Below are positions 39,104-54,100 of a DNA stretch of 64,000 nucleotides, in pieces. This stretch comes from Nectonema munidae. Its lineage: Eukaryota > Nematomorpha > Nectonematoida > Nectonematidae. The DNA is taken from contig JAUIRK010000859.1 of NCBI GenBank assembly GCA_030549495.1, forward strand, positions 35,001 to 99,000. Direction: 5' to 3'. Every line of letters begins with the position of its first letter. The stretch's first letter is position 1. A program made the position numbers and the translations under genes. The notes under the pieces are model-generated. The model ran no database searches and was not told where the DNA came from. It was given only the letters and a program-made list of their open reading frames with translations.

Positions 39104-42100
39104 GTAAATTATCCTTTCAAATATTACTTTATTACGCTCTCATTGGAATAGTAATCAAATTTAAACGTAAAAGTTAGAAAAAATTTACTTGTAAACAATT
39201 AAAATTAATAAATTGACTCTCAAATCTCAACTTTATTATTCAAAAATTTTTGAATTATAATAAATAAAGTATAGGAATATTTTTAGAGTTAAAGTTTGGA
39301 TATTTTGCCAGTAATTATTTCCATTTTAAGAAATTCTTTGAATTTTTACCCTTTGTAAGAAAATTATGCAATTTTTAAAAGTTATATATCCCATTTTCAC
39401 TTTGGGATTCGTCCTTTTCAAATTTGAATTCAACTCTTCTCATTTTGAAATTATTTTTATTTCTAACTTATTTTTTCCACTATAATTTTTTTTAGTATAC
39501 ATTTTTTTTTACTAAAAGTTTTGATTTCTTCGTCTGTAACTTACATATTGTATTTTCCAAATTCCAATATTGTTTTACACATTATTAGTTTCAATTCGAT
39601 GAACTGTTTCTAAATTAAATTTTGTATAAAGTTTCAAAATCGAATATTATTTAAATTTTTAGCAAAAGTGATTAAATAAACTTTATATTTACTCTTAACA
39701 TAAAAAAAATTGAATTAGCGTCATTTTACACTTATTGTTTGATCATTTTTTCAGGCTAAATGTGACAAAAAATTATTTAAAACAGAAACAAAATCAAAAA
39801 ATCTTTACTAAAAGCAAATTTCTTTATTACCTACTTATACTTTACATTATATATATATATACTCTATTTTTTTTAATAAATTGGAATAAGTTAGAAATAA
39901 AAACAATTTTTGTAAAAGAGAGAGAGAGAGAGATAATTGAGAATTGAGCTTTGAAAAATTTATTAAAATAAGGATAAATCGGAACTTTTTTGACAAAGCG
40001 AAAAATTATTTGTTAACGTAATGGAAAAAATTGACTGTGTTGACCTAAAAACGTTTCTAGTTTTCCTAAAATCGAAGAGCATACTGATTTAAAGATGATT
40101 TAGCTTTAGAAGAATTTATATAGACGCAAAAAATTCAATTTTCATTCTCATGGCTATAATCAAGTAAGAATACGGATACCTTAATATTCAAAAGCGTACA
40201 CTACACGATGTCATATGTAGTGTAACCTGCGATTTGTAACAGAACGGGCATAAAATAATTTATCCAAAAATGTTAGCAGCACTAAAAATTTGATTTTTTA
40301 ATAAAATTTAAAAATTTCTTATTTCAGATTCCCAAGTGTTGCAGCCAAGCTCGATCAACAAGGCTATCCAAATATTATAATTGATTATAATATTGTCTTG
40401 AGGCCGAATAGTCTTGAGACCGAAATGTCTGGAAACCGTTTTCTTTTGTTTAGAAAAAAATTATATTAGTACCCTATAGGACTTAAGCACCCTGACTGTA
40501 TTTAACATATAGTAACTTGCTCTTATATGATAAAATGAGTTAAAAAACTTTCCTATGGAATCCTCGCCCCTGCAGAATGTTCCTTCCTACAAAACTATGA
40601 AAAGGAATTATTTTTTCTTTTTATTTCTAGAGTTTAAGAAAGTCTAAAAAATTCATTTTCCCCTTTATCGCTTGCAAAATGTAACGAAACGTGCTTTAAC
40701 ATGACTTTTTTTTGGTAATAAATTTTCCCTCACAAATTCTTTGTTATAGGTCACTACGACTAATTTATTTTGAACAAAATTAACAGCATAACCCAGCAAT
40801 GATTATTATTATTTTAGATCAATGATTTATTAATAATTTGCCAAAAAATCGCTCCGATTAGACTTGATTAAGATTCACTGAAACTCCGAATCATTAAAGT
40901 AGAACGTTTAGAGCAGTGATGCTCATCAAAGTTGGTTCGAGCGCCTCGAAGTTGCTTTTATGGAGTTCTAAGGAAACGCTGTAGCATTTAATGAATGACA
41001 AGAAATAAGACTAAAACCTTTTTCTTGATTCAAGTGCAGATATACATCTTCGATCATTTATATGATAGATGTTAAAATTTGGAATAAATGTCTTATAATA
41101 TTCAAAATGATGTGTATAATTTTTTAAATACCTTTTACTATATTTAAAAAGAATGAAAGAAGATTGATGTAAAGAAAATTGGATGAATTAGCTTCAGTTT
41201 ATAACAAATATAAGATGAAAAAATTTGGAATTTAAACACCATATATGTAAGGTCAGTTGGAAAAAAAGATTTTTGTAACATTTAAAATTATTTTTGATAA
41301 TTCCTATGAATTCTTTTAGGGTGAAAGAGATTATATTCCAGTAAAGTATTATCATTTATATTGAAAGGAGAGTTCCTTTAATATGCTGTCTTTTAACGGG
41401 CCGTTTTTTGAAAGAAAAAATATCATGTACCGAGGGGGGTGAGTAAAAAGTTAGAGGAAAAATTCAATTTAAATTAAATAAAAAAGTTAATTTACTTTCA
41501 TTTTCATCACGAAACAAATATATCATTTTTAAAATAGATGAAACGAAGTAAAATATAATCCTGGTATAAAGACTTTGCATGACGACAACACCTCTTTTTG
41601 ATATAAACTAAATTCTTTATATATTTAAGGATTCTTAGGGGGCCCCGGTAAAAAGAGTAATAGAAGTTCCAAATAAAATCCCTATATATAAACATATTTT
41701 TTATAATAAAATTTTTTACCGTTTCGTCTATATATATATGAATGTTTATTTTAATGAGGGCATTCTGAGTTTTTATGATCTGATTCAAATATTTGAGAAT
41801 ATTGCAATTTCTTTTAATTCAACAAATCAAAATTATATATTTGAAAAATGTCAGTGCAGGAAGGAATAAAATATAAAATATATTATCTTCGATAAAAATT
41901 GTTTTTACTATTATTGAACCAATAGGATCAATGCCAAATTCTTCCAACCCTTTTCCATCTTCTGAAAGACAAATCAATGTTTTAGTGAGATTCAAAAATT
42001 GAAAGGGAAGAAAACAAAAATTTGCAACAGTTTAAAATAATTATTAGCCCAAATTATAGCCTCTTTACAATTATTTGCAACCAGATTTGCTTTTTAATAA

Positions 42101-45100
42101 AGATCGCCCTGTTCGGAAAAGATTATAAAAATATAAAAAAATTTAAGTAAACATTTTTTTTATTAAAAATCAAGGTTTTTTCCAGGATTACAAATTGAAT
42201 TTAAAATGAAAATAGGTTGAATTTTTTGTTATTTTCAAGGTTTATTAATTTTAAAGTGTGTGGATAAAATCTCTAAGTTCATGATTAGGAAGAATAATAA
42301 TAATCAATTAAATATCGAGTGTGTGTACCTTTTATAAATACTCTAAACGCTAATACTCTAAAATTTTGAATTTCATTTTTACCTAGGTTTTTGAAATGAA
42401 TTATGAATTTAGATACCTATTTCTGTTTCCCATATGTCTCTATGCGTATACATACACTTTATCTATTCATTTATTTCCTCATTTCGCGTCTCGACTTTCT
42501 ATTTTGCTTCATCTTCGTTATAGTTACTTTCTTCAAAAAGGTTCCATAAAACCAAAAATTATTCCATAAAACATCATTTTGTATTTGTTAAACTTTTATA
42601 TTTCTCAACAAGAATTATTATGGAGTTTACTCTTTATTTAAATCCACATGAATCTACTTCAATTCAGTTTTTTGAGTTGAAAACACTTAAATCCTTCATT
42701 TGCATCGTGATTTTTCATCCTTAAGAGAGTAATGGTCTTAATCGCTATTAGTTTTTAAAATCAGTCAGTTGATTAGTTATTAACTAATAGTTTATGTATA
42801 ATAGCCTATAGGTCTATAAAATGAGGTAGCACGATTTTAGAAGCGAATTTGAAATTATTCAAGATTATTTAGAAGACTTTGAATCACGTTGACTTGATTA
42901 AAAAACCGTAAATTTAGTGGTTTTATCAACAATGCTTTAAAAAACGAGAAATTTAATCGTCATAAAATGTCTAAGATCTAAAAAAAATCGTGATTAAAAT
43001 GAAGAATTCAAGAGGATTCAACTCAAAATAGCTCGATTCTTGTGGATATAACTAAAAAGTCGCGCCAAATCATTGTGCATGATATGTAAATATGCAGTCA
43101 TACATTCTACCAGAAGATACCGAAAGATCACAAAAAAGATTTCTACTTCTTTTTACTGCATTCGGAATTTTGCTTAAATATCAAAGTTTAAAGTTCTGAA
43201 TTTTTGTAATTCATTGACATGATGAATCTCTGATATTTTATCAAAAAAAAATCTTATCCTTATTCTATACAGTTAATCTTAATTAATTATAATAAAAAAA
43301 GCTTAAAGCAATTTGTCTGAAATTTTTAAAAAAGGTTAAAAGTTCTACTTAAATTTTTTGTGGAATAAAGAAAATTTGATATTAAGACAAGGATTTTTTG
43401 AATAAGTCAAAAAACACAAAAATTGGATTTAGTATTATTTCTAAAATAGTTTGGCTTCGCTATCACTCTATGAAATTTGCATTTATTATTATTGTTATTC
43501 TATTTGTATACTCGATCTTTACTTTACCAAAATTGTATTGATTTCAATAAGGGCTACTTATCATAGTGCCACTTCACAAGCTTTGCTTTAGGTATATGTA
43601 GTAATGTCTGACATGCGCGCGTGTATGAATAACATTATTATTAATAAATAGTAATAATAATATATTTATTGATGCAAACTTGATGTTGTTAAAGTGTAAG
43701 AAAAAGCAATATCCAAATATCAATCACGATAAGTCAACTTTTTGCTTTTAATTTAATGGCTTTGTTAATTTGTAATTACTTTGCCATTATCAACAAGAAT
43801 TTCTCTTCCTCCATCACATTACTTCCTATATATATATTATACCATTTTTACTTAACTTCGTCCTCTTCCAACTTAAGTTCGTCCTCTTCCTATTAAAGTT
43901 CGTCCTTTTCCAATTTAACTTTCTTTTTCTTTCTTCCTAAAGCGGTTTATATAAACCTTTGGAAGCTAACCTCATCAATGGAATTTTTATCTCTAATTTT
44001 ACTAATCTTGATCTATACAAAAATATGTATTTTCTTTTTGATCCTGTTAATGTTTTGAATAAAGTTATTCTTCTTTTTCTTCTTTTTCAAATTAAGTTTG
44101 TTTTTTTTGCGCATTGAAGTTTGCATTCATTTTAAAGTTTTGTTTTCAGTTCGGTTATGGAATTTTAGATTTTTATTTTTTAATTTTTATAATAAATTTA
44201 TTTTTTAGATTTTTATAATTTCATAAATTTTTTATAAATTTGAAAAACTTAAAGCAAAAACAGAAAATATTAATATTGAAAAATTGAAGTGGAAAATATT
44301 AAACTATAAAATTTTATATTTTTAGAAAAAGTTTTGTTGAAAGATTTGATTTGAAAAATTCTAAATTTCAAAACAAACTTAATAAATAACAACTCAATTT
44401 CCAAATAGACAAACGAACTTAATCTCTTAAAGGACGAACCTAAAGTAAAAATGATATATGGAACGAGAGTAAAGTTGTCTAGGCCAGACTTTGTCAAACT
44501 GTTGCCACCATAAAAAATTTAGGTTGTCAAAGCATATAATTATTATTATGTGAAATATACCTTTTTTACTTCTAAATCACATTTCTTAGTTTTAAATTGT
44601 TTTTTTTTCAATTATAATTTGTCTTTTTTTATTTTAGTTTGTCTTTTTTTATTCTAAAAAGTTTTTTTTTAATTCTAAACGCTCTTTCTAAAATACAAAA
44701 TAAAATTGAAAAAAGACCATTTCTGACTTAAAAAGACAACTTAGAATTGAAAAAAGACAATTTAGAGTTGAAAAAAGACAATTTAGAACTTAAGAAAGAC
44801 AAATTTGTATTGAAAAATGACAATTTCGAACAAAAAAAGGACAATTTAGAAGTAAAAATGGTGTATATGTTGTCCAGAGAATTATTGAAACCTTGATGTG
44901 ACACTTGTTGGAGATGAAAAATATAAAAAATTTAGAGCGCTGATTTTGATGATTATTCCAATTTTTTCCTCAATTTGCATAATAGATGATTGACAAGTGC
45001 TCAACCAATTTTTAATGGGCTTAGTGTTTACAATTTTGGAAAGCTATTTTTGTCGTTGGGATGGTATTCGGTAAAAATTAACCGATGAAATAAGGTCGAC

Positions 45101-48100
45101 TAATTTACCTTAACCGAACCGTAATTCACAGGTTAATTCAACTCGCAAAACCATGTTACATATATAAATACGGGTCTTTTCGTTTAGACGGCGACATCAA
45201 GCAATCACCATTTCGTCTGCCTTTTATAGTTATTTATTTACCATTTCGTCTGCCTTTTATAGTTATTTATATAATGCTAACTTTAAATTAAAAAAATAAT
45301 TTTAATTTAAAGTAAATTGCTTTTGCAAAATTGCTGAATAAAAGAATGCGGTACTGCGCCATCACTAATCGATTCATATATGTGCGAATTTCTTTGGCGC
45401 AAAAGTAACAAAGTTCTAGATTCAGAGGAAAAATTTTATTCAGATATTGCCAATTTTATTCTTTTGCTTGAATAAAACTATTCTTAATATCCATTAAAGT
45501 TATTAATTTTTTATTAATAAATAAAGTTATTAATTTTTTTTTTTTTAATTTCGTTTCCTTTTATAAACACAAAATGTGGGTAAACGCAGAGAATTTTCCT
45601 TAGAATTTGGCAACCAGGACATAACTATAAAAGGCAGACGAAATGGTGATTACTTGATGTGGCCGTCTAAACGAAAAGACCCATAAATACAATAAATATA
45701 TCATTTTTTAAAGCATCATTACAAAACTTATTTTCATGTTCTAGTAGTACTTTTAATTATGTTCTACCAAAATTGAGTTTCATCTTGTTCTGTTTTCTTG
45801 ACGAACGATATTTTTTCATCTTCTATGGACTCAAAATTTCACCAAAATTAATCGGTTAACGAAAATACGGTTAAATTCCATCACTAGTTCGGATTAGTGT
45901 AGAATTAGAGTTTGTGTTCGGGTTGAGGTTTGCTTTAGTGTTAGCGCAATCGTACATACATACATTTACATATACATTTTTTGACATTCTTGACACAAAC
46001 TTTCGTATTTATTTGTATTAATACACGTCTGACACAAAAAACATATAGACATACATACACCCAGGGCCGGCCTTAGGCCACTGCAACCCATGCCACCGCA
46101 GCGAGCCCCGCGCTTCTCATTTTTCACTTTGATGATATATTGAATGATTTCGCTAAACACAAGGTTCGCAAAGTAAAGTTACTTTGATCGTCATTTTGTG
46201 TTAATGAAAAAGTATAAAACACATCCCTTTTCTTTTTTTCAAAATCTTTTTTCTCACTTGTAATCTTTTTTCCTACCCACACTCGGCCCCGCGCAATCCA
46301 TTTTGCATAGGGCCCCGCGAACACTAGGGCCGTCCCTGCATACACCCATACACATACATAAATACATACTAGAGTATTGCGCCGTGCGAACAAGCCCGCG
46401 TATATATGCGGGCACATGCAAATGCGGGTACCCGAAAGTACCCAAATAAAAAAAATATGCCAGTTCGGGTTGATGAATTTTGAGCTGCTCGTAATATTTG
46501 TCAATATTTTTTCTCACCAATCAAATTGAAGTATTAAAAAGATTGAAAGATAAATCAGATGTTAAGAAAAAATTACATAGAGACTGTTAGTATTTGTTAG
46601 TGTGTGTGAGAATAAATATTTTTTGGTATTGTGTCATATACGCTTTTGCAATTCCTTTACACTCTTTTGCAATTCCATTGCAGCCTTTTGCATTTCGGTC
46701 TCCACTATTTTGTAAATCAAGCGCACCCTTTTGCAGTACTGTTACACCTCTTTGCAATTCGGCGCGCATTTTTACAACATTAAAATACCGTTTTAAAAGT
46801 TTTCCTAGTTTTTGTCTGTGTTTTTCTTAAAATTACTTTTGAAACTATTTTTATACTATTTGATTAACAAGTGTCGAATGAATTTTAAAAAAACGCGCAA
46901 GTCTTACTTAAATGATGCATAACTTAAGAATGAAACAAGTCAACCTTAAGGCCAATTATGAACTTTTTACATATCTTCAAATTGCTATTATAACATTTAA
47001 AAAGTATTAACATATAAAATTATTGAAAATAAAAAAAAATAAAAAAATTTATTCAAACAAATTCATGAAAAATCAAAATCCTTTTTAATTATTTCTTGCC
47101 ATATGAGCAAAATACTTTTGACAATCGTGAGCATTGATTGTCTAACTGCTACTTCAATTATTATTATCTGAGATAAATAAGTCTTGGCTCCTTTTGCCTT
47201 TCTTACCAAACTTTCAGCGGTATAATAAAATTTAAATTGTATATTATTTTACAGTTCCTAATTTTCATTATTTATTTATTTTATTTTTTCCAAAATTTTT
47301 CCGTACAAATATTTTTTTCATGATGAAAATAAAAATATATTAAAAATTTTATATTCCATTTGAAAACTTAAATTTTTGAATCTGATTTTTGGATATCTTC
47401 ATGAATTAGTATAAAAGTAGTTTTAAAAAATGACACACGTAATTAACCCATTTACGGCCAATGTTCCTATTTTGGAACATAAGTAATTTCATCTTCGTCT
47501 GCTTTTTTCAATGACTTTGAATATAAATCGTCTGCGTTTTTTTAGATGTCGTCTGCTTTGCTTGGCTTAAATATAAGATGACATTTTTAAACGGTATTTT
47601 TAAATTGCAAAAAGGAACGATGTAACGGAATTACAAAACGGTGCGTTTGAATCGCAAAAAGATGCGTTAACTCATTTACTACCAATGTTCATTATTTAAA
47701 TTCATGAATTTTCATTTTTAAATTCATGAGTTCATACTTTAAATGGAATTAAATAAGAATTACTAAAGTCGTCTGCTTTGCTTCGCCTTAACCCATTTAA
47801 GGCCAAGCAAAGCAGACGATATCTAAAAAACGCAGACGATTTATATTCAAAGTCATTGAAAAAAGCAGACGAAGATGAAATTACTTATGTTCCAAAATAG
47901 AAACATTGGCCGTAAATGGGTTAAATGAATTAAAGCAGTAGAAAAGACTGTAATAATTTGATTTTTCTGTATTCCAAGTTTGATGCTGCTTGTCTATCAA
48001 CTAAAAAGCTTTATCCATTCTCCAATTTTGCATCAATGCCTCGCACATTTTTCAATTTGATTTGCAATCTAATCTTAACTAAAGAGCGTCGCCATCACAA

Positions 48101-51100
48101 TTGCGCCATAGACACATCATTTTTAGCGTAAAATATGATTTTAATGCTTTATTAAGCGAAGCTGCGTGAAAATTTTGTCAGCTATGCTGCATCTATGAAT
48201 CAAAGATGAAAAATATAGGATTGAAGTGAATTGTAAGCCAAAATTTTTGGCATTTTTTTAAAAAAGATAATTTATAAATTAAAAGTGAGAGAAATCTAAA
48301 CACATTGTAACTTTAGATAACATCAAGTAATATTATATATAAAAAAATTGAAGAGAATTGAAAAATAACTTTCTTCAAAATGTATAAAATCTTTCTAACA
48401 GGCATGTCTACGGAGTTGAAGTGCAAATTTCACGGAGGCGCATGTATTTAAATGAGGACTATTTTTTTCCAAATAAAAATACGAGATAACAGGTGTATAA
48501 GTGAATGAAGGAATTTTTCTTGCATTTTTTATTTGTGCGACAATAAAATTCTAAATTTATTTTTAATTTGTGCAAATTGGATTCGCTATTGACAATGAAA
48601 AAAAAAATAATAATGATGATTCGCGACAAATTATGACAAGGCATTGCAATTCATTGGATTGAAATGGAATTCTGAATGCCTTTCCATGCATATTTAATTC
48701 GTTTTGTGGTCAAAAGATGGTTGTGGGCATCGATCAGAGTAATCAAGCTTTGCGCACATTTACTTCCTTACGTGCATATAAATGTTTTAGATGTGGAGGA
48801 ATTAACATCTGACATCGTGATACCACTTTTTTGTCTCATCCTTCGTGGTATCAATTTTTGGCAAAAAAGAGAACCCTTAAAATTATTATTGTAAAAATAT
48901 TTTATCACGTATAGTCGCAATGATAAAAATGGTAAATATATTTTGAAAAGTAAAGTAATTTACATTTATAATTGTGGAAACAGAGCCTCTTACGTGGGAA
49001 GAATATCTAAGATCTGGTTTCAAAAATAAAAGTGATGTTTGATTTCTAATGTTGAATGTCAGAATAGATATCATATTAATAATGCTGATGTTTTATTTCA
49101 ATGTAAAAATGAAATTAAACAAAAAACTCCAATTTTATGTCAACAAAAAGAAATGTTATTTAATTTGACATTGTTTTTTGGATAGGATTCTGGATGAATT
49201 AATTTTTTTTACTTGAATCATGTTTTTAGGCATAAACATGAATATAAATATTTCATTATGCTTTTCTTTTTCTCTGTATTTAGCTGATGAGAATTGGTGA
49301 AAAGTTATCCTTCTCATAAAGTTGTCTCTAGCTTGAAATTTTGTTTAATTTCTCCATCCATTATAATGATAAATGCATCCAGTCACGTAAATAAGAATTT
49401 TTATTAGGAGGGGACAAATGGGACACAACAGTGTATGCCTACCTGCAGGCTTTGTCTTAAATTAAAATAACAAATGTAGCTTATAACAACTCTACTAGAA
49501 CATTTTAATTATTAAAAACCCAAACCGAATTTAAAAAACCGTTTTTGGCTTTAGTCAAATTTTTTTGAATTTTTTTTTGTTTTTCTTTCAAAATATATTT
49601 TTTTAATTTTAATTAAGATTTTTATTCAATTTTATTTTTAAATTTTTTTCTGCTACAATTTGTTCTTCAAATATGTTATCTCAAAATAAATCAATAATTA
49701 GGAATCATTTTGTTAAAAAAATAAAGAGGAATGAGAATGTAAAAAATCTTTTGGGGGATAGCTTGCATAAGCATAGACAAAGAACAATGATGAAGAAGTT
49801 TGTCATTTGGCTATAACTTTCTTAAAACTTTCTTTTGAGCTTGAAGTTTTAAAAATGAAAAACAATTTTGAATTGAAGGCAAAGTTTTTTGACTTGAGTT
49901 TTTTGTCTGGAAAATATCTACTTCTAGAAAAAGGTGCCTTATATGCAAAATCTATTTTTCTTCAATATACTCAGGTGAATCAGAATTTTCGCATATTAAT
50001 ATCATGAAAAATAAATATCTAAACAGACCTGCATTTAAATAGCTGCTTAAGAATAGCACTAAGTGATTACAAACCTCATTTCGAAAATTTAGGTACTAAT
50101 TTGGAAAATAAATTTTAAAAATTTAAAAAATTTTGTTTGTGATACTCTTCATTTACACATTTAAAATTTTTGCGGCCTTTAGTATTTTTTTACAAAAATT
50201 TTGCTCTTGTTTTAGTAAAGAACTTGTGAGAGAATTCATGAGCAAAATCAGTGAAATGAAGCAATCCGTATTAAAATGTGGCTTAGATTCAAACTGCTTT
50301 AATACAAATAATGGGTTTAAGGTTTTTGAAGCAACAGGAACAAGAACAAAAAGAGTTGATTTGCTATTTGAGGCACTTCTTTCTCTTGAAGCAACTAGTT
50401 TAGAATCTAAACGTGTTTTTTGATTTGCTGGATTGTTTTCTTCTAAATTGCAATAAAGATTGCCTGCATCAAGCTCAGATGTTCTTTGTTTTTTAAGATC
50501 ATATTTTCAATAAAAGAAGTGTTAGTTATTTTGTAAATGATTTTTTGCCCATAGCTATTTCGTTTTTTATGTTACAAAGTTTAACATGTTTTCAAAATAA
50601 ACATTTTTAAAAAAAATTGTTGACGTATTTTTTCCAAACCCAATGGTTTGGAAAGAAACATCGGTGCTAAGAACAGTTTCGACTTTTTGGTTTTTTTACA
50701 TCTCTAAACTCTAGTCGATGTGCTTATGAGCTCCTTTATCTACTTGGGTCCTTCTATTTCTTTTTTTGATTTTATCATGGTTAATATTTTAATCCTCGTT
50801 TCTCGAACCAAAGAGTATTTTGTTTCTCATTCTGGTGTAAGACGCATATTAACAAATTAAACAATTTGAGTGACATCGTCATTGATATCAATAATTTTTT
50901 GTATTTCCATTCCATTTGCTTTATATTGTTAGTATAAGATTATTTTCAGAAAATGAATTTAATTAGTAAATTTTAATTTTTTTAATTATCGACCCCATAA
51001 CTTAGATAGTGGGACTTGTCCCTTTGCGCCCCATAGCTGGCTACGCCACAAAATGAATCCAATGTGGATGTTTGCAACGAAGAATGGTCAAATTCCCGAA

Positions 51101-54100
51101 AAACCACCTCGCCCCATTGATAATAATTGCACACCACAGTCATCATCAACTCGCATCATTTTTGCTTTTTGGAAATTTGTTAATGTAAAAACAACAAAAA
51201 TTAAGTCGTTTATTTTTGAGGCTATTTTTACAGATTCCGTTATTTTCTTTGTTCCTTGATTGGTTAGTTGTACAATTAGTTATTTAAGCGTCACATTTTC
51301 ATAAGAAGTAAGCTATATAGCGTTATTGGTGTGAGTTAGTGCAAAGAAGTTCTAGAGACCTGTGGACACTAGTGCTTTGCGCGAGACAGTCATCCAACAC
51401 CACCATTGGCGAATACAGGTTACCCGCGACGAATATTTAGCGGGGCTATGCAGACAATTTGTGGGGTGGTATCCACATCTACTTACATGTAGATACGATT
51501 CAATCTATGTAATTATGAATTTACTTAAATCGCACTAAGAGTTTGAAGTCTGAAAAAATCAAAGGTCTTGCAGTTTATTCCAATGTCGATTGATATCAAA
51601 GAATTGGTATTTCTGTATTTGAATATAACAAACACATTTTCATATACCAGTGCAATTTCATGTGTCTTGAGATGATCAACGCATATGAATACAGAGATTT
51701 TTGGTAGGGAAATTTTTTGATACCAAGAAGGCTGGTTCACCCTATAGCCTTTATAGGCCCTAAAATTTCTATAAACAAAAATGTTTTATTGTTAACATCA
51801 AAGCTTATGCGTAAAAAGCATAATTTAGATATGACTAAATGTTGCTTATGTATGATACAAGTAATAGGCCAGTGTTGTTCAAATTGCGGCCCGCGCTCCG
51901 CATGCGGGCCTCAGTATTGTCAAATGCTGCCAGCTGCAACTTATGAAACATAGGGCATTTTTGCATCTTTTGAATCAGAGTAATATAAAGCAATGCGCGA
52001 TTATAGCGTACTGTCACTCATGAACTCCGCGTTCAATCAGTTATACTCATCTTCATGAGTTCCAAACGATTTGTATCCAGGTTTAAACACATCTTGGGTG
52101 CAAAACGTTCAATTGGCGTATGAAATCTTATGGTTTCGAAACTTCCCGCGACTCTCAGCCAAAATGAAACCAATTTCAAGGGAATACAAAATTTTTGGCA
52201 TCATATATAAGATTTGAGGGTAGAATATACGCTTATATGCTATTATTTTAATTAAAAAAATGAATTAAAAAGTTTGGAGATGATAACTATGTTTTTCGCA
52301 ATTAGCTTATTTATAGAGAATACCTCCATACAATGAACACGTTCATAGTTTTACTTTGTAAACAAAGCTCTTTGTTTCAACAATGTGTTCGCTTTTTTAT
52401 AATTAAATTTACAATTAAATAAAATTAATTTTTTTCAAAATATTTGCATAATCATACATATATTACAAAATTTATTCAAATAATAATAATTGGTTCATTT
52501 AACTAACATGATTTTTCAACTAAGGTAAAATTATCAAAACCAGTCAAATATAACAATATGCATGCAAAGCTACTAATTTTGTTTGCTTGCTTACAAAGCA
52601 TGGGTCTGTATCCTTGAATAAACTTATATTAGATTAATCAAACCTTTTTCAAATTGTGAATATACTAAGTTTTGATTAACCGTGATCTAAATCAGTGTTT
52701 TTCAAACCTGAAATTTGTTTGCATCGCAACCCATAATACTTAGGTGTAATGAGACAAACTCTGATCACTACGTTCAATTCGTGATCTGCAAATTGTTTTA
52801 TTTATTTGTATGAACAATATATTAATACTTTTACATTTTCTTCACTTTGCTCTCCCTTGATTTCTCTTCCTTTTTGTCACGACCCATTTTATTTTTCACG
52901 TGACCCAGTGAAGTGTCGGGACCCACAGTTTGAAAAACACTGATCTAAATCATATCAACCATTATCTACGATATCTTGTTACCGAACTTTCCATAAAGTT
53001 TTCATTTATCTTCCCACTTTCATTTCCTTATCTGAATCTAATTAATCAAGGTTAGTGTTAAAGTCTTGTTCTTTAATTTCGCCATCTAATATGATTTTTC
53101 AATGGTTTGCAATTTTTTCCCACTTTTTTAATCGGCTCTTTTTGTTTCCAAATTTATATAAGTATACATAAAATCATTCATCAATGACTTTTGTGAAATT
53201 TTATGAATTTTTTGGTTTTTTTCAATTGAAGTTTTTTAGTAGCGGCTATCGCATCCAATCAAAGAATATTCCTGCAAAGAAGAATTGGCTACCATATGGT
53301 ATCGAATCCATGATCTTAGCATCAAAACCCTATGCTTGCGCCCTTATATTCCTTCTTTGTCTACACCTTATCCCCAAGTTGGGGGTCGGTGGCTAAGATC
53401 CGCTGTCTCTACATCTCTCTGTTAAGAGCGTCGTCTTCATTTAGTCCAAGCTTTTGCTTGCGCCCTTATCTATCTCCCGACAAACCTCAAAACCTTGAGC
53501 AGGAATTTCATCACTTGAAAGCCCCAAAAAGAAAATCGCATACTTGTATTGCACTATTAACTTTTAATTACACATACAAAGAGATTCATTCTTGGAAAGC
53601 GTGTATTCAGATTTATACCAATTCGAATTTTTCATCACTCATATTAAGCATTCGCAATATTCCCTTCAAAATTGTCTGCTCCGTTGTTATTATTAAAGTC
53701 CACTTCTAAATGGCAAAAATGGAATCACACATAAAGTTTACGATTGAAATACTCCACCTCGCTAGCGTGCGTGCCATTGGTCATGCTTTGTGATGTGTGA
53801 AGCAAACAGCTTTCTTGACCGGGCATTTGTGAGAGTACTGAAGGAGCTTTGTTCATCTTTGACGGTTTAGCGAACCTATCAAAATGAGCGCCTCCTCATT
53901 GAGTCCACGATGATTGGGTGTACAAAAATCTGTAAAAAGTTTTTAAATTGAGGAAAGCTTCAACATACTTGATTCTTTGCAAAAACTCGTGCCATTTTTA
54001 TTTATTTATTAAATTGTTTACTTTTTCGTATTCTAAGAGATGATTATATAAAATAAAATTTTTAAAACTAATGATCATGATAATTTTGAAAGGCATTGCA

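Noticed and set aside
38617-39151. Alternative frames inside Frizzled exon 1
   Set aside because: Shadows; the CRD cysteines and TM segments are all in the frame from 38178.
46124-46520. Minus frames of 88-126 codons
   Set aside because: They run through the hAT MITE and adjoining repeat; no recognisable domain.
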